This document shows, piece by piece, positions 24,361-35,100 of a stretch of 64,000 nt of DNA. Position numbers and translations under genes: made by a program. Position 1 is the stretch's first letter; each line of letters starts with the position of its first letter. This DNA comes from an uncultured Ruminococcus sp. GTDB taxonomy: Bacteria > Bacillota > Clostridia > Oscillospirales > Ruminococcaceae. Location: positions 124,001 through 188,000 of the forward strand of contig CAJTYV010000005.1 in NCBI GenBank assembly GCA_910584195.1, given 5' to 3'. Under the pieces are notes generated by a model, which was given only the letters and a program-made list of their open reading frames with translations, was not told where the DNA came from and searched no databases.

Positions 24361-24520
24361 AGAGCCTGTTAAAAATCTCCACACACATCTTTTCGGCAAA
24401 TTTTGCCGATGACTGCGTCAAAAATCCTTGTAAGGCAACAGCCTGCCTGCGTTTTTTTCCTTGTTCTCAGCAAAATTACGCTCGAAAAATCCGCACGCGC
24501 CAAGATACTGAACAGGCTCT
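24361..24520. mobile_element. MITE-like element, 160 bp, 10-bp terminal inverted repeats
   Basis: AGAGCCTGTT (24361-24370) and AACAGGCTCT (24511-24520) are exact inverted ends. If the outermost A/T pair is taken as flank, TTA stands on both sides as a 3-bp target duplication, as for IS5-type elements. Inside are a palindrome TCGGCAAAATTTTGCCGA-like block near 24394-24410 and no coding frame. The rest of 24294-24607 holds the dockerin operon upstream region and AT-rich sequence with nothing else I can name. Confidence 0.65.
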
Positions 24521-24607
24521 TATATTATAAAGACGAATAAATAACAATTTTTTCTCATGTTTTACATAATTTTTGGAAAAATAACGAAGTATTTTTTCCG
24601 AAATTCA

Positions 24608-27427
24608 TTACAAATATGATTTTAAATATCGTCCTGTATATGAATTTTCACATGCGGCAACCTCTTCAGGAGTTCCTGTTACCACCAAAGAACCTCCGTT
24701 ATCTCCGCCTTCAGGCCCGAGATCAATTATATGATCAGCTGACTTTATCACATTAAGATTATGCTCGATAACAAGTACAGTATTGCCTTGATCTGTAAGC
24801 ATCTGAAGTACATCTATGAGCTTATGAACGTCCGCGGTGTGAAGTCCTGTAGTAGGCTCGTCAAGAATATAAATAGTCTGACCTGTTGCTTTTCTGGAAA
24901 GCTCTGTGGAGAGTTTCACTCTTTGAGCTTCGCCTCCCGATAAGGTAGTGGCAGGCTGACCTATCTTTATATAGCCTAATCCTACATCCTGCAAGGTTTT
25001 GAGCTTTCTGAATATTTTGGGAATATGTTCAAAAAATTTTACACCCTCGTCTACGGTCATTTCAAGCACATCATAAATCGACTTGTCCTTATAATGAACT
25101 TCCAAAGTTTCACGATTATAACGTTTTCCTTTACATACTTCACACGGAACATATACGTCAGGCAAAAAGTGCATCTCTATCTTGATGATACCGTCTCCCG
25201 AACAAGCTTCGCATCGTCCGCCCTTTACATTAAAACTGAAACGGCTGTTCTTATATCCTCTTGCCTTAGCATCGGGAGTCATAGTAAAAAGTTCTCGTAT
25301 ATCATCGAACACGCCTGTATACGTTGCGGGATTTGAACGCGGTGTACGTCCTATCGGAGATTGGTCTATACATATAACCTTATCAAGATTTTCAATTCCT
25401 TTTATTTCTTTGAAACTGCCCGGAATGGTTTTCGCTCTGTTAAGTCTGTTTGCAAGATACTTATAAATTATTTCATTGACAAGCGATGACTTACCGCTTC
25501 CCGAAACTCCTGTTACGCATATAAATTCACCCAAAGGTATCTCGACGGTTATATTTTTCAGATTATGTTCAGATGCTCCTTTGACTGTAAGGAATTTTCC
25601 ATTGCCTTTACGCCTTTTCTGGGGTACGGGTATTTTCTTTTTACCGCTTAGATACTGTCCGGTTATTGACTTTCTGCACTTAAGCAGCTTATCTACAGTC
25701 CCCGAAAATACAACATTTCCGCCGTTTATGCCTGCTCCGGGACCTATATCGACAATATAATCAGCCGCAAGCATTGTATCGTCGTCATGCTCTACGACTA
25801 TAAGCGTATTTCCAAGGTCGCGGAGACGTTTAAGAGTCGCTATCAACTTATCGTTGTCACGCTGGTGCAGACCTATACTTGGTTCGTCAAGAATATACAG
25901 TACGCCTACAAGAGATGAACCTATCTGGGTAGCAAGACGTATACGCTGAGATTCGCCGCCTGATAAAGTTCCCGAAGAACGAGAAAGAGTGAGATACTCC
26001 AGTCCCACACTGCTTAAAAAAGATAAGCGTTCACTTATTTCCTTGATTATTCGTTCGCCTATTAATTTTTCCTGTTCTGTTAAATGAAGTTTTCCAAAAA
26101 ATTCTATTGATTTTTTTACAGATAAGTCAGTCAAGTCGCTGATATTTATACCGCCGACCGTTACAGCCCGATATTCGGGACGAAGTCTTTTTCCTCTACA
26201 CTCAGGGCAGTTGCATTCGATCATAGATTCCTCGATAACAGCCTTGCTGTAATCGCTGTTAGTTTCCCTGTACCTACGCTCAAGATTAGGAATAATTCCC
26301 TCAAAAGGACTTTTGTATTTTCCGCCGCCCAGTGATTCGGGACGCCGCAGTTCAAGCTCCGTACTGCCTGTGCCGTAAAGAAAAATGTTCAGCTGTTCCT
26401 TTGTAAGCTCATTTACGGGAACATCAAGTGGAATTCCGTATTTCTTTGAAATCGCCTTATAATACATTACAGCTATAGAGGTTTCGTCAAGACTGTTCCA
26501 GCCGCTTGCATTTATCGCTCCGCCAAGTATGCTTAATCTTTTATCCGGAACAATTGCTTTCGGGTCTATCTGACGCAGTGAACCAAGTCCTGTACACTTA
26601 GGACAAGCTCCTACCGGATTATTGAAAGAGAACATAACAGGTTCAAGCTCTCCGATACTGATATTATGCTCAGGACAAGCGAAATTTCTTGAAAACAATA
26701 TTTCCTCACCGTCTATAATATCGGCAAGAGCAAGACCCTCGGTCAGCTTGAAAATAGTTTCGAGACTGTCTGTGATTCGTGATTCTATCCCCTCTTTAAT
26801 AATAATTCTGTCGACTACTATTTCAATATTGTGTTTTTTATTTTTTTCAAGTTTAATATCTTCTGAAAGCTCATACATTATACCGTCTATGCGTATACGT
26901 ACAAAACCTGATTTTCTTGCGGATTCAAGCTCTTTAGCGTACTGTCCCTTACGATTTCTGACTATAGGCGCAAGAAGCTGCACCTTCGTTCCGTAAGGAA
27001 GCTCCATTATCTTGTCTACCATCTGATCTATAGTCTGCTGGGAAATTTCACGTCCGCATACAGGGCAGTGCGGAACTCCTATTCTTGCATAAAGCAGACG
27101 AAGATAATCATAAATTTCCGTTACCGTTCCTACCGTGGAACGCGGATTTTTCGATGTAGTTTTTTGATCTATAGAGATCGCAGGCGATAATCCCTCGATA
27201 CTGTCTACATCCGGTTTATCCATCTGTCCTAAAAACATTCGTGCATATGAAGAAAGACTTTCGACATAACGGCGCTGACCATCCGCATATATTGTATCGA
27301 AAGCAAGCGAAGATTTTCCCGACCCTGAAAGTCCGGTCATAACGATTAGCTTATCTCTCGGCAGTTCGACATCTATATTTTTCAGATTATTTGCTCTTGC
27401 ACCCTTTATAACTATTTTTTTCAACAT
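24608..27427 (-). CDS. uvrA: Excinuclease ABC subunit A
   Basis: Damage-recognition ATPase of nucleotide excision repair. 939 residues with two ABC modules: GLSGSGKSSLAFDTIYADG near the N-terminus and GVSGSGKSSLVNEI in the second half, each followed by a signature (SGTLSGGESQRIRLATQIGS; PATTLSGGEAQRVKLSTEL). Zinc-finger Cys pairs are visible at CPVCGREIS, CPECRGKRL and CEACSGDGII/CEVCKGKRYN. ATG 27427 (second Met of the frame) is preferred because AAGGTG stands 7 nt upstream, whereas the first Met is only about 1 nt from it. It lies downstream of uvrB, 125 bases apart, on the same strand, a common arrangement with likely shared damage-dependent control. Confidence 0.97.
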   Translation of the reverse strand: MLKKIVIKGARANNLKNIDVELPRDKLIVMTGLSGSGKSSLAFDTIYADGQRRYVESLSSYARMFLGQMDKPDVDSIEGLSPAISIDQKTTSKNPRSTVGTVTEIYDYLRLLYARIGVPHCPVCGREISQQTIDQMVDKIMELPYGTKVQLLAPIVRNRKGQYAKELESARKSGFVRIRIDGIMYELSEDIKLEKNKKHNIEIVVDRIIIKEGIESRITDSLETIFKLTEGLALADIIDGEEILFSRNFACPEHNISIGELEPVMFSFNNPVGACPKCTGLGSLRQIDPKAIVPDKRLSILGGAINASGWNSLDETSIAVMYYKAISKKYGIPLDVPVNELTKEQLNIFLYGTGSTELELRRPESLGGGKYKSPFEGIIPNLERRYRETNSDYSKAVIEESMIECNCPECRGKRLRPEYRAVTVGGINISDLTDLSVKKSIEFFGKLHLTEQEKLIGERIIKEISERLSFLSSVGLEYLTLSRSSGTLSGGESQRIRLATQIGSSLVGVLYILDEPSIGLHQRDNDKLIATLKRLRDLGNTLIVVEHDDDTMLAADYIVDIGPGAGINGGNVVFSGTVDKLLKCRKSITGQYLSGKKKIPVPQKRRKGNGKFLTVKGASEHNLKNITVEIPLGEFICVTGVSGSGKSSLVNEIIYKYLANRLNRAKTIPGSFKEIKGIENLDKVICIDQSPIGRTPRSNPATYTGVFDDIRELFTMTPDAKARGYKNSRFSFNVKGGRCEACSGDGIIKIEMHFLPDVYVPCEVCKGKRYNRETLEVHYKDKSIYDVLEMTVDEGVKFFEHIPKIFRKLKTLQDVGLGYIKIGQPATTLSGGEAQRVKLSTELSRKATGQTIYILDEPTTGLHTADVHKLIDVLQMLTDQGNTVLVIEHNLNVIKSADHIIDLGPEGGDNGGSLVVTGTPEEVAACENSYTGRYLKSYL

Positions 27428-27552
27428 ATTCATTCACCTTAACATCACATTGCTATTGCTATGACTTCAGAACACGTATTTACAATATACAGCGCATTAT
27501 CCTTACGAGTCTTTAACAAGGATCCGTACGCTGACATTATTAATAACGATTC

Positions 27553-29514
27553 TTAGTTTTCTTTAAGCTCGGCAATTTTATCTCTCAAATATGCCGCATG
27601 TTCAAATTCAAGCATTTTAGCGGCATTTTTCATTTCAACAGTAAGTCTGTCAATAAGCTGCTGACGTTCTGCCGCAGTCATTTTTTTCTTTTTGGTTTTT
27701 GCATCGACCTTGCTCTTTGACGTAATTTCAAGCACATCGCGTATATCTTTTATTACAGTTTTCGGCACTATGCCATGTTCCTCATTAAAAGCTATCTGTA
27801 AACTGCGTCTTCTTTCCGTCTCTGTTATCGCTCGCTCCATCGAGCCTGTGACTTCATCTGCATACATTATTACCTGACCGTTTACATTTCTCGCAGCTCG
27901 TCCTATTGTCTGTATTAAAGACGTTTCACTTCTGAGGAATCCCTCTTTATCGGCATCGAGTATAGCGATAAGGCTTACCTCCGGTATATCAAGTCCCTCG
28001 CGCAGCAGATTGATCCCCACAAGCACGTCAAAAACTCCGCATCGCAGATCTTTGATTATTTCCATACGTTCAATAGTATCAATGTCATAATGCAGATAAC
28101 GTATTTTTACACCTAAGTTTTCATAATAAGCCGTCAGATCTTCAGCCATTTTTTTAGTGAGAGTAGTTATAAGTACTCGTTCCTTTCGTTCGATACGCAG
28201 ATTTATTTCAGAGTAAAGGTCTTCTATCTGACCTTGCGTAGGCTTAACAATTATTTCGGGATCTACAAGTCCGGTAGGACGAATAAGCTGCTCAACTATT
28301 ATATCCGTTTTTTCACGTTCTATTTGTCCCGGAGTTGCACTGACATATATCGCCTGAGAAATATGCGCGTTAAACTCGTCAAAATTCAGAGGACGGTTAT
28401 CAAAAGCGCTCGGCAGACGAAAACCGTAATCTATCAGCGTAGTCTTTCTCGCTCTGTCTCCGGCGTACATTCCACGAACCTGCGGAAGAGTGACATGACT
28501 TTCATCAACAATAAGCAGAAAATCCTTCGGAAAATGATCGAGAAGCGTCAAAGGACTGCTTCCCGGCGCTCTTCCTGACAATACTCTCGAATAATTTTCA
28601 ACGCCGCTGCAAAATCCGACTTCACGGAGCATTTCCATATCATAGTGTGTACGCTGCTCAATACGCTGAGCCTCTACAAGCTTATTGTTTTGTGTAAAAT
28701 ATTCTATACGTTCGGCAAGTTCCCTGTCAAGCTCCTCCAAAGCCGCTTCAAGCTTTTCATCTCCTACAATATAATGTGATGCCGGGAAAATTGCTGCATG
28801 AGACACTACCGCCTTAACTTCTCCTGTGACTACGTTTATTTCTGAAATGCGTTCGATCTCATCCCCGAAATATTCTACTCGAACTGCCGTATCACTTGAC
28901 ATTGCAGGAAAAATTTCTAAAACATCTCCGCGAACACGAAAGCGATTACGTTCAAAAGCTATGTCGTTGCGTTCATATCGTATCTTTATAAGCTCGGCAA
29001 TAAGCTGCTCACGCGGTTTTTCAGCTCCCTGTCGAATTGATACGACCATTGAACGATACTCGTCAGGACTTCCCAAAGAGTAAATACACGATACGCTCGA
29101 CACTATTATAACGTCCTGCCGTTCGGCAAGAGCCGTAGTAGCAGAATGACGAAGCTTGTCTATCTCATCGTTTACAGCCGACACTTTTTCAATATAACTG
29201 TCAGTACTTGCAACATATGCTTCCGGCTGATAATAATCGTAATAGGAAACAAAATACTCGACTGCATTCTCAGGAAAGAATTCCTTAAACTCCGAACACA
29301 GCTGAGCTGCGAGTATTTTATTGTGAGCAAGTACAAGAGTTGGTTTATTCACTTTAGCTATAACGTTCGCCATTGTAAACGTTTTTCCCGAACCTGTTAC
29401 GCCCAACAGTATCTGCTCTTTCGTTCCGTTATTAATTCCATTTACAAGCGCTTCTATAGCTTCGGGCTGATCGCCTGCGGGAGCGTATTGAGAATGTAAT
29501 CTGAAATGATCCAT
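27553..29514 (-). CDS. uvrB: Excinuclease ABC subunit B
   Basis: Helicase-like strand-opening subunit of excision repair, 653 residues. Seen: Walker A GVTGSGKTFTMANV, the beta-hairpin region YYDYYQPEAYV, helicase motifs LLIVDESHVTLPQ and GRAARNVNGQVI, and the C-terminal UVR motif (AAKMLEFEHAAYLRDKI) that binds UvrA/UvrC. ATG 29514 has AAAGGG upstream with suitable spacing, while the longer frame to 29538 lacks a site. The gene precedes uvrA. No obvious LexA-like palindrome was seen in the short gap upstream, which also holds the galE terminator. Confidence 0.97.
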   Translation of the reverse strand: MDHFRLHSQYAPAGDQPEAIEALVNGINNGTKEQILLGVTGSGKTFTMANVIAKVNKPTLVLAHNKILAAQLCSEFKEFFPENAVEYFVSYYDYYQPEAYVASTDSYIEKVSAVNDEIDKLRHSATTALAERQDVIIVSSVSCIYSLGSPDEYRSMVVSIRQGAEKPREQLIAELIKIRYERNDIAFERNRFRVRGDVLEIFPAMSSDTAVRVEYFGDEIERISEINVVTGEVKAVVSHAAIFPASHYIVGDEKLEAALEELDRELAERIEYFTQNNKLVEAQRIEQRTHYDMEMLREVGFCSGVENYSRVLSGRAPGSSPLTLLDHFPKDFLLIVDESHVTLPQVRGMYAGDRARKTTLIDYGFRLPSAFDNRPLNFDEFNAHISQAIYVSATPGQIEREKTDIIVEQLIRPTGLVDPEIIVKPTQGQIEDLYSEINLRIERKERVLITTLTKKMAEDLTAYYENLGVKIRYLHYDIDTIERMEIIKDLRCGVFDVLVGINLLREGLDIPEVSLIAILDADKEGFLRSETSLIQTIGRAARNVNGQVIMYADEVTGSMERAITETERRRSLQIAFNEEHGIVPKTVIKDIRDVLEITSKSKVDAKTKKKKMTAAERQQLIDRLTVEMKNAAKMLEFEHAAYLRDKIAELKEN

Positions 29515-29548
29515 ATAACACCCTTTCCATGAATTCAATTAACAAAAC

Positions 29549-29572
29549 TCCCGATAGCTTTAACCATCGGGA
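29549..29572 (-). terminator. Terminator of galE
   Basis: TCCCGAT (29549-29555) and ATCGGGA (29566-29572). On the minus strand GTTTTG follows the stem, just after galE. Confidence 0.65.
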
Positions 29573-29684
29573 TACTGAATATTTACCGCTTTCATTGTTA
29601 AATAAGTTTCATTCGCTTAAAACAGCCTCTGAGATCTGTATTATCAAAGGAACAGCGTTCTACGATAAAACTGTTGACAAGAAA

Positions 29685-30704
29685 TTATTTACTGTAACCG
29701 TTGGGATTATTTTTTTGCCAGTTCCATGAATCACGGCACATATCATCCAAAGTTTTTTCAGTTTTCCAACCGAGCAATTTTAAAGCTTTATCTGCGTTTG
29801 CGTAGCATTCTGCCAAATCGCCGTCACGTCTTGAGCCGTATACATGATTTACTTTAACCCCATTGACCCTTTCAAAGGTATTTACTATTTCCGTTACACT
29901 GTATGGAATTCCCGTACCGAGATTGAAAATTTCGACGCCTTGATTTTTAAGAATATAATCAACCGCTTTTACATGACCTACAGCAAGATCGCTGACGTGA
30001 ATGTAATCTCTTGTGCAAGTACCATCCGGAGTTGGATAATCGTTACCGAAAATCGTAAGACATTCACGTTTTCCAACTGCAACCTGTGATACGTACGGCA
30101 TAAGATTATTTGGTATACCCTGAGGATCTTCGCCTATCATTCCGCTTTCATGAGCGCCGATAGGATTAAAATACCTGAGAAGTATTACTGAAAGTCCCTT
30201 ATCCGCTTTTGCCGCATCTTCAAATATCTGTTCCATCATCGCTTTTGTCCAGCCATAAGGATTTGTACATACTCCTCTTTTCATTGTTTCAAAATACGGA
30301 ACAGGATTTTCCTCGCCGTAAACAGTTGCACTCGATGAAAAAATAATATTTTTAACACTGTACTTTTTCATACATTCAAGAAGCGACAAGGTTGTATCAA
30401 TGTTATTTCTATAATACATTATCGGCTCACGAACCGATTCTCCCACGGCTTTTAGACCTGCAAAATGTATTACAGCATCAATATCATTTGATTCAAAAAC
30501 TTTGGATAAATGCTCGGAATCTTTTATATCGAGTTCATAAGTTTTTATAGTTTTTCCTGTAATTTTTTCCACTCTTCTGACGGCTTCCGGCGAACTGTTG
30601 CTGTAGTTATCGGCAATGATCACATCATAACCTGCGTTTAAAAGTTCAACTGCCGTATGTGAACCTATATAGCCTGCCCCGCCTGCGAGAAATACTGTTG
30701 ACAT
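29685..30704 (-). CDS. galE: UDP-glucose 4-epimerase
   Basis: Interconverts UDP-glucose and UDP-galactose for galactose use and surface polysaccharide synthesis. A 339-residue short-chain dehydrogenase fold with the NAD motif GGAGYIGSH at residues 8-16, the Ser/Thr of SSATVYGEE, and the catalytic Tyr-x3-Lys pair in NPYGWTKAMME. The substrate-binding block YFNPIGAHESG is conserved. ATG 30704 is chosen because AGAGG stands upstream; the longer frame to 30800 runs through the promoter. Monocistronic, with its own promoter and terminator. No other Leloir genes lie nearby. Confidence 0.96.
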   Translation of the reverse strand: MSTVFLAGGAGYIGSHTAVELLNAGYDVIIADNYSNSSPEAVRRVEKITGKTIKTYELDIKDSEHLSKVFESNDIDAVIHFAGLKAVGESVREPIMYYRNNIDTTLSLLECMKKYSVKNIIFSSSATVYGEENPVPYFETMKRGVCTNPYGWTKAMMEQIFEDAAKADKGLSVILLRYFNPIGAHESGMIGEDPQGIPNNLMPYVSQVAVGKRECLTIFGNDYPTPDGTCTRDYIHVSDLAVGHVKAVDYILKNQGVEIFNLGTGIPYSVTEIVNTFERVNGVKVNHVYGSRRDGDLAECYANADKALKLLGWKTEKTLDDMCRDSWNWQKNNPNGYSK

Positions 30705-30744
30705 AGATATACCTCTTTTGTATTTTTGTTTTTCACTTATACTA

Positions 30745-30773
30745 ATTATACTATTTGTTTGCCGAAATTGCAA
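30745..30773 (-). promoter_or_regulatory. Promoter of galE
   Basis: TTGCAA (30773-30768), 17-bp spacer, TATAAT (30750-30745). Confidence 0.7.
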
Positions 30774-30915
30774 GAGATATTTAATTATGTTTAAATCCAA
30801 AGCAAAAAAATCAGCATTTCAAACAAAAAAAACTATATTGATTAGTCATAATTAACAATTTTATACCTATAATTATTTCTTATTACAGCATAATTGAAAA
30901 TACAAAATATTAAAA

Positions 30916-30944
30916 GCTGCCGCATTAAAAATGCAGCAGCCTCA
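30916..30944 (-). terminator. Terminator of pfkA
   Basis: GCTGC-C-GCATT (30916-30926) pairs with AATGC-A-GCAGC (30930-30940). On the minus strand TTTTAATATTTTG follows, just after the pfkA stop. Confidence 0.75.
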
Positions 30945-30962
30945 TTGCTTTTATGAAATCTA

Positions 30963-31925
30963 TCAGAATGCGATCTCTTCAGCAATATGATGAAGTTTCT
31001 CATCATAAGGCTTTTTCATGGAAAGAGCTTCCTGAATATCATAGTCGACGATCTTGCTGTCCTTGATTCCGACAACACGGTTTCCTATTCCCTGCTCCAA
31101 AAGCTCAACAGCATAGTAACCCATACGAGTAGCCTCAACACGATCTCTTACAGTAGGATTTCCACCTCTCTGAACATGACCGAGAATAGTTGCCCGCGCT
31201 TCAATACCTGTTTTTTCCTGAAGTGTAGTAGCAATTTCCTGAGAGTGACCGATACCCTCGGCAACAATCACAACAAAATTCTGCTTTCCCTTTGATTTTT
31301 TTTCAAGCATTGTATTCGCAATAGCGTCAAGGTCGTAAGGAACTTCCTTTGTAATTATATCAGTAGCTCCGCAGGCAATACCTGTATTTACAGCAATATG
31401 ACCCGCACCTCGTCCCATTACCTCAACAACAGAGATACGGTCGTGGGACTGAGAAGTATCGCGAAGCTTGTCTACAAGCTCCATAGCAGTATTCATAGCC
31501 GTATCAAAACCTATAGTATAATCAGTACATGAAATGTCGTTATCTATAGTTCCGGGTAAACCGACACAAAGCATACCCATAGCGGAAAGGTCGGCAGCTC
31601 CTCTGAACGAACCGTCACCTCCGATAACTACTAGACCCTCGATACCGAATTCATCACACTTAGCTTTAGCTTTTGCAACTCCTTCCTGAGTTCTGAACTC
31701 AGGACATCTTGCCGTATAGAGAATCGTGCCTCCCTGATGAATAATATCGGAAACGCTTCTTTCGTCCATTTTAAAAATGTCTCCGTTTATAAGACCATTA
31801 TAACCTCTGCGGACACCGTAAACCTCCATGCCCTTGCTGAGAGCAGCTCTTACAACAGCTCTTACAGCAGCGTTCATTCCCGGAGCATCACCGCCGCTTG
31901 TAAGCACTCCGATTTTCTTAATCAT
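30963..31925 (-). CDS. pfkA: ATP-dependent 6-phosphofructokinase
   Basis: Phosphorylates fructose-6-phosphate in glycolysis. The 320-residue length and motifs are those of bacterial PfkA: KIGVLTSGGDAPGMN with the ATP loop, VIGGDGSFRGA, the catalytic PGTIDNDISCTD, and AAGHIAVNTGIACGA-like allosteric block (VMGRGAGHIAVNTG). The Gly after GGDGS argues for ATP rather than pyrophosphate as donor. ATG 31925 has GGAG 8 nt upstream. It lies downstream of dnaE but has its own promoter at 32013-31985, so it is probably a separate transcript. Confidence 0.96.
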   Translation of the reverse strand: MIKKIGVLTSGGDAPGMNAAVRAVVRAALSKGMEVYGVRRGYNGLINGDIFKMDERSVSDIIHQGGTILYTARCPEFRTQEGVAKAKAKCDEFGIEGLVVIGGDGSFRGAADLSAMGMLCVGLPGTIDNDISCTDYTIGFDTAMNTAMELVDKLRDTSQSHDRISVVEVMGRGAGHIAVNTGIACGATDIITKEVPYDLDAIANTMLEKKSKGKQNFVVIVAEGIGHSQEIATTLQEKTGIEARATILGHVQRGGNPTVRDRVEATRMGYYAVELLEQGIGNRVVGIKDSKIVDYDIQEALSMKKPYDEKLHHIAEEIAF

Positions 31926-31984
31926 AAACACTTCTCCATTCTGCAATATATTCAGTCATTCAAGACTTAAATTCATACATATAT

Positions 31985-32013
31985 ATTTTACCTCTTTTAC
32001 CTGAAAAAGTCAA
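31985..32013 (-). promoter_or_regulatory. Promoter of pfkA
   Basis: TTGACT (32013-32008), 17-bp spacer, TAAAAT (31990-31985). Confidence 0.65.
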
Positions 32014-32108
32014 TACCTTTTTGCATTCAGATACGTTTTCCGTGATTTTGTACAATAAATCATGTTGAATCATATCGTTTTCACTAAGTCAAATAGATTA
32101 GATAATCA

Positions 32109-35100
32109 TTAAATAAGACCTATATTTACAGATTCTGCAATTTTCAAAAGCTTTTCAAATACCTCCTCTGTAATACGCAGAGAAAGTTTGTTTTTCGGAC
32201 GCACCATTTTTTTTACATCTGTTAAATAAAAACATACAGGCGTATTGCCTCCATAAAAAGTACAAAGCTCGGTAATTTCTTTAACAGGTACGCTGTCTGA
32301 CTTCGTTTTAATGCATAGTCTCATGGTATCTATCATATGCAAAAGTTCATTTTCTGCGGCTATACTGCCGCATATAACCGTCACGCTGTCGTCTTTAAGC
32401 GAAATTTTACCGTTTATAAATACAATAGACTCCTCGTTTAATCTTGTGCCTGACAAAGTATAAAGTTCCGGAAAAACAACGGCGTCAAGCTCCCCTGTTT
32501 CATCGCAAACAGTCAAAAAACACATATCGCCGCCTTTTTTGGTTTTATGCAGTTTCTTTTCCTGTATTATGCACAGCAGTTTTACATTATCATCATCTTT
32601 AAAGCTGTCGCTTCCTGCAATTTCCGCAGTTTTATAAACTTTCAAAAGCTCGGCAAGATGCCTGTATTCAGAAAGAGGATTACCGGTAAGATAAATTCCG
32701 GTCGCTTCCTTTTCCATGGCAAGAAGCCGTTTACGGTCATATTCCGGTTTGTACGGAAGCTTCATATTAACAGATTCAGTACCTGCCGTTTCAAATAAAT
32801 TCATCTGACCGTCTATGATTTCTTTGCTGAATTTTCCGCCGTTATCCATGAACATCTCATAGCTGTCAAGCATTTGACGGCGATTAAGTCCGAGTCCGTC
32901 AAACGCTCCTGCTTTTATTAGATTTTCAAGAGCTTTTTTGCTGAGCTCTCTGCCTGATACCCTTTCGCAAAAATCCTGTAATCCTGTAAAGCTGCCATTT
33001 TTCTCACGTTCACAAATTATCCTGTCAGCAAGACCTCCTCCGGCATTTTTCACCGCTAAAAGTCCGAAATAAATACGTTCCCCGTTATAAGTAAAGCCTT
33101 TCATGCTTTTATTTATGTCGGGAGCGGACACTTCAAGTCCATAATTTCGGCAATCGTTTATATAGTCGGCTAAACGCTCCCCGCCATTCATTACGCTTGA
33201 CATAAGCGCCGACATATAAACTCCTCTGTAATGACATTTCAAATACGCCGTCTGATATGCCAAATATGCATAAGCGGCTGCATGAGATTTATTAAAAGCA
33301 TAGGAAGCAAAGCTTACCATTTCATCAAATATTTTATTTGCGGTTTCATTCGAAACTCCGTTTTTCTCCGCACCTGTAACAAAACTCTCACGTTCTCCAA
33401 GCATTGCTTCGTGCTTTTTTTTTGCCATCGCCCGGCGAACTATATCAGCATGTCCATAAGAATATCCTGCCAGTTTTCGGCATATTTCCATTACCTGTTC
33501 CTGATAGACCATAATGCCGTAGGTGTCTTCAAGAATTTCTTTTAAAACAGGATGAAGATATTCAGCTTTATCCGGGTTTCTCTTATTACTTATATACAAA
33601 GGAATAGACTTCATCGGTCCGGGGCGGTAAAGAGAAATTATTACGATCAGATCCTCCATACGTTCAGGCTTCATTTCTGTAAGCCACTTTGTCATTCCTC
33701 CGCTTTCAAATTGAAATACTCCAGATGTGTCGCCGTCTGACAGCATTTTGTATACCTGCGGATCGTTCTCGGGAATACTGTTTATATCAAAATCATGATT
33801 CATGCGTTTAATCTCATTGACAGCGTCACGTATAACCGTTAGGTTGCGCAAACCCAAAAAATCCATCTTAAGCAGTCCCAGTGATTCGAGATATGTCATG
33901 GTATATTGGGTTACGATAGTATTATCATTACGCTGCAAAGGAACAAGATCATCAAGCTTTACAGCCGAGATGACTACACCTGCCGCGTGAGTAGAGGTAT
34001 GCCGCGGCATACCCTCAAGCTTCAGTGCAAGATCTATAAGCCGCCTGACAGATTTGTCCGCGGCATAAAGAGAGGAAAGCTCCTTATTATTCTTTAGAGA
34101 AAATGAAAGGTCATTTTTGGGATCTATCATTTTTGCGATCTTGTCACCCAAGCCATATGAAAGCCCCAATACGCGAACAATATCGCGTACTGCCGCTTTC
34201 GCTTTAAGCGTATCAAATGCTATGATTTCAGAAACCTTATCCTCACCGTATTTTCTGACAACGTAATCTTTTACAGACTGCCGCCCCTCGATACAGAAGT
34301 CGATATCAAAATCGGGCATACTGACACGCTCCGGGTTTAGAAAACGCTCAAACATAAGATTATATTTTATCGGATCAATACCCGTTATGCCGATACAGTA
34401 AGCGCAGAGACTTCCTGCTCCCGATCCTCTCCCGGGTCCGACAGGAATATTATTTCCTCTTGCATACCGCACAAAATCCCATACAATAAGAAAATAATCG
34501 GTAAATTGCTTGTCATTGATTACCGACAGTTCGTATTCAAGACGGCTCATGATTTCCGCTGACGGAGTATCTCCGTAATGCCTGTAAAGTCCTTCAAAGC
34601 TCAAATGTCGAAGGAGCTTTTGATTATCCGAATAACCGTTGTATTTAAATTCGGGAATCTTTATTTCGCTGTTAAAATTAAAATCAACGCTGCACCTTTC
34701 GGCAATTTCCGATGTTATTGAAACAGCTTCCTCATGTCCTTTGAAAAGCATTGCCATTTCGTCAGCGGATTTTACATAAAATTCGTCAGTGCCGAAATCA
34801 AGACCGTTTGGCTCGCCAAGAACAGTACCTGTCTGAATACAGATAAGAACCTTTTGAAGTTCCGAATCCTCGCGGTTAATATAATGGCAGTCGTTGGTCG
34901 CCGCAAGCGGTATACCTGTTTCTTCGGAAAGCCTGTACAGATTAGGAAGAATTTGCAGTTCCTCCCCGATACCGTGATTCTGCACCTCTATAAAATAATT
35001 GCCATTGCCAAATATATCAAGGTATTCCAAAGCTTTCTGTTTTGCGGCATCATAACGATTGTCAGAAAGAAGCCTTGGAATTTCTCCTGCAAGACATGCT

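Noticed and set aside
29529..29729. Small + strand frame between uvrB and galE
   Set aside because: It runs across the galE terminator hairpin and into galE's 3' end with no ribosome site; not a gene.
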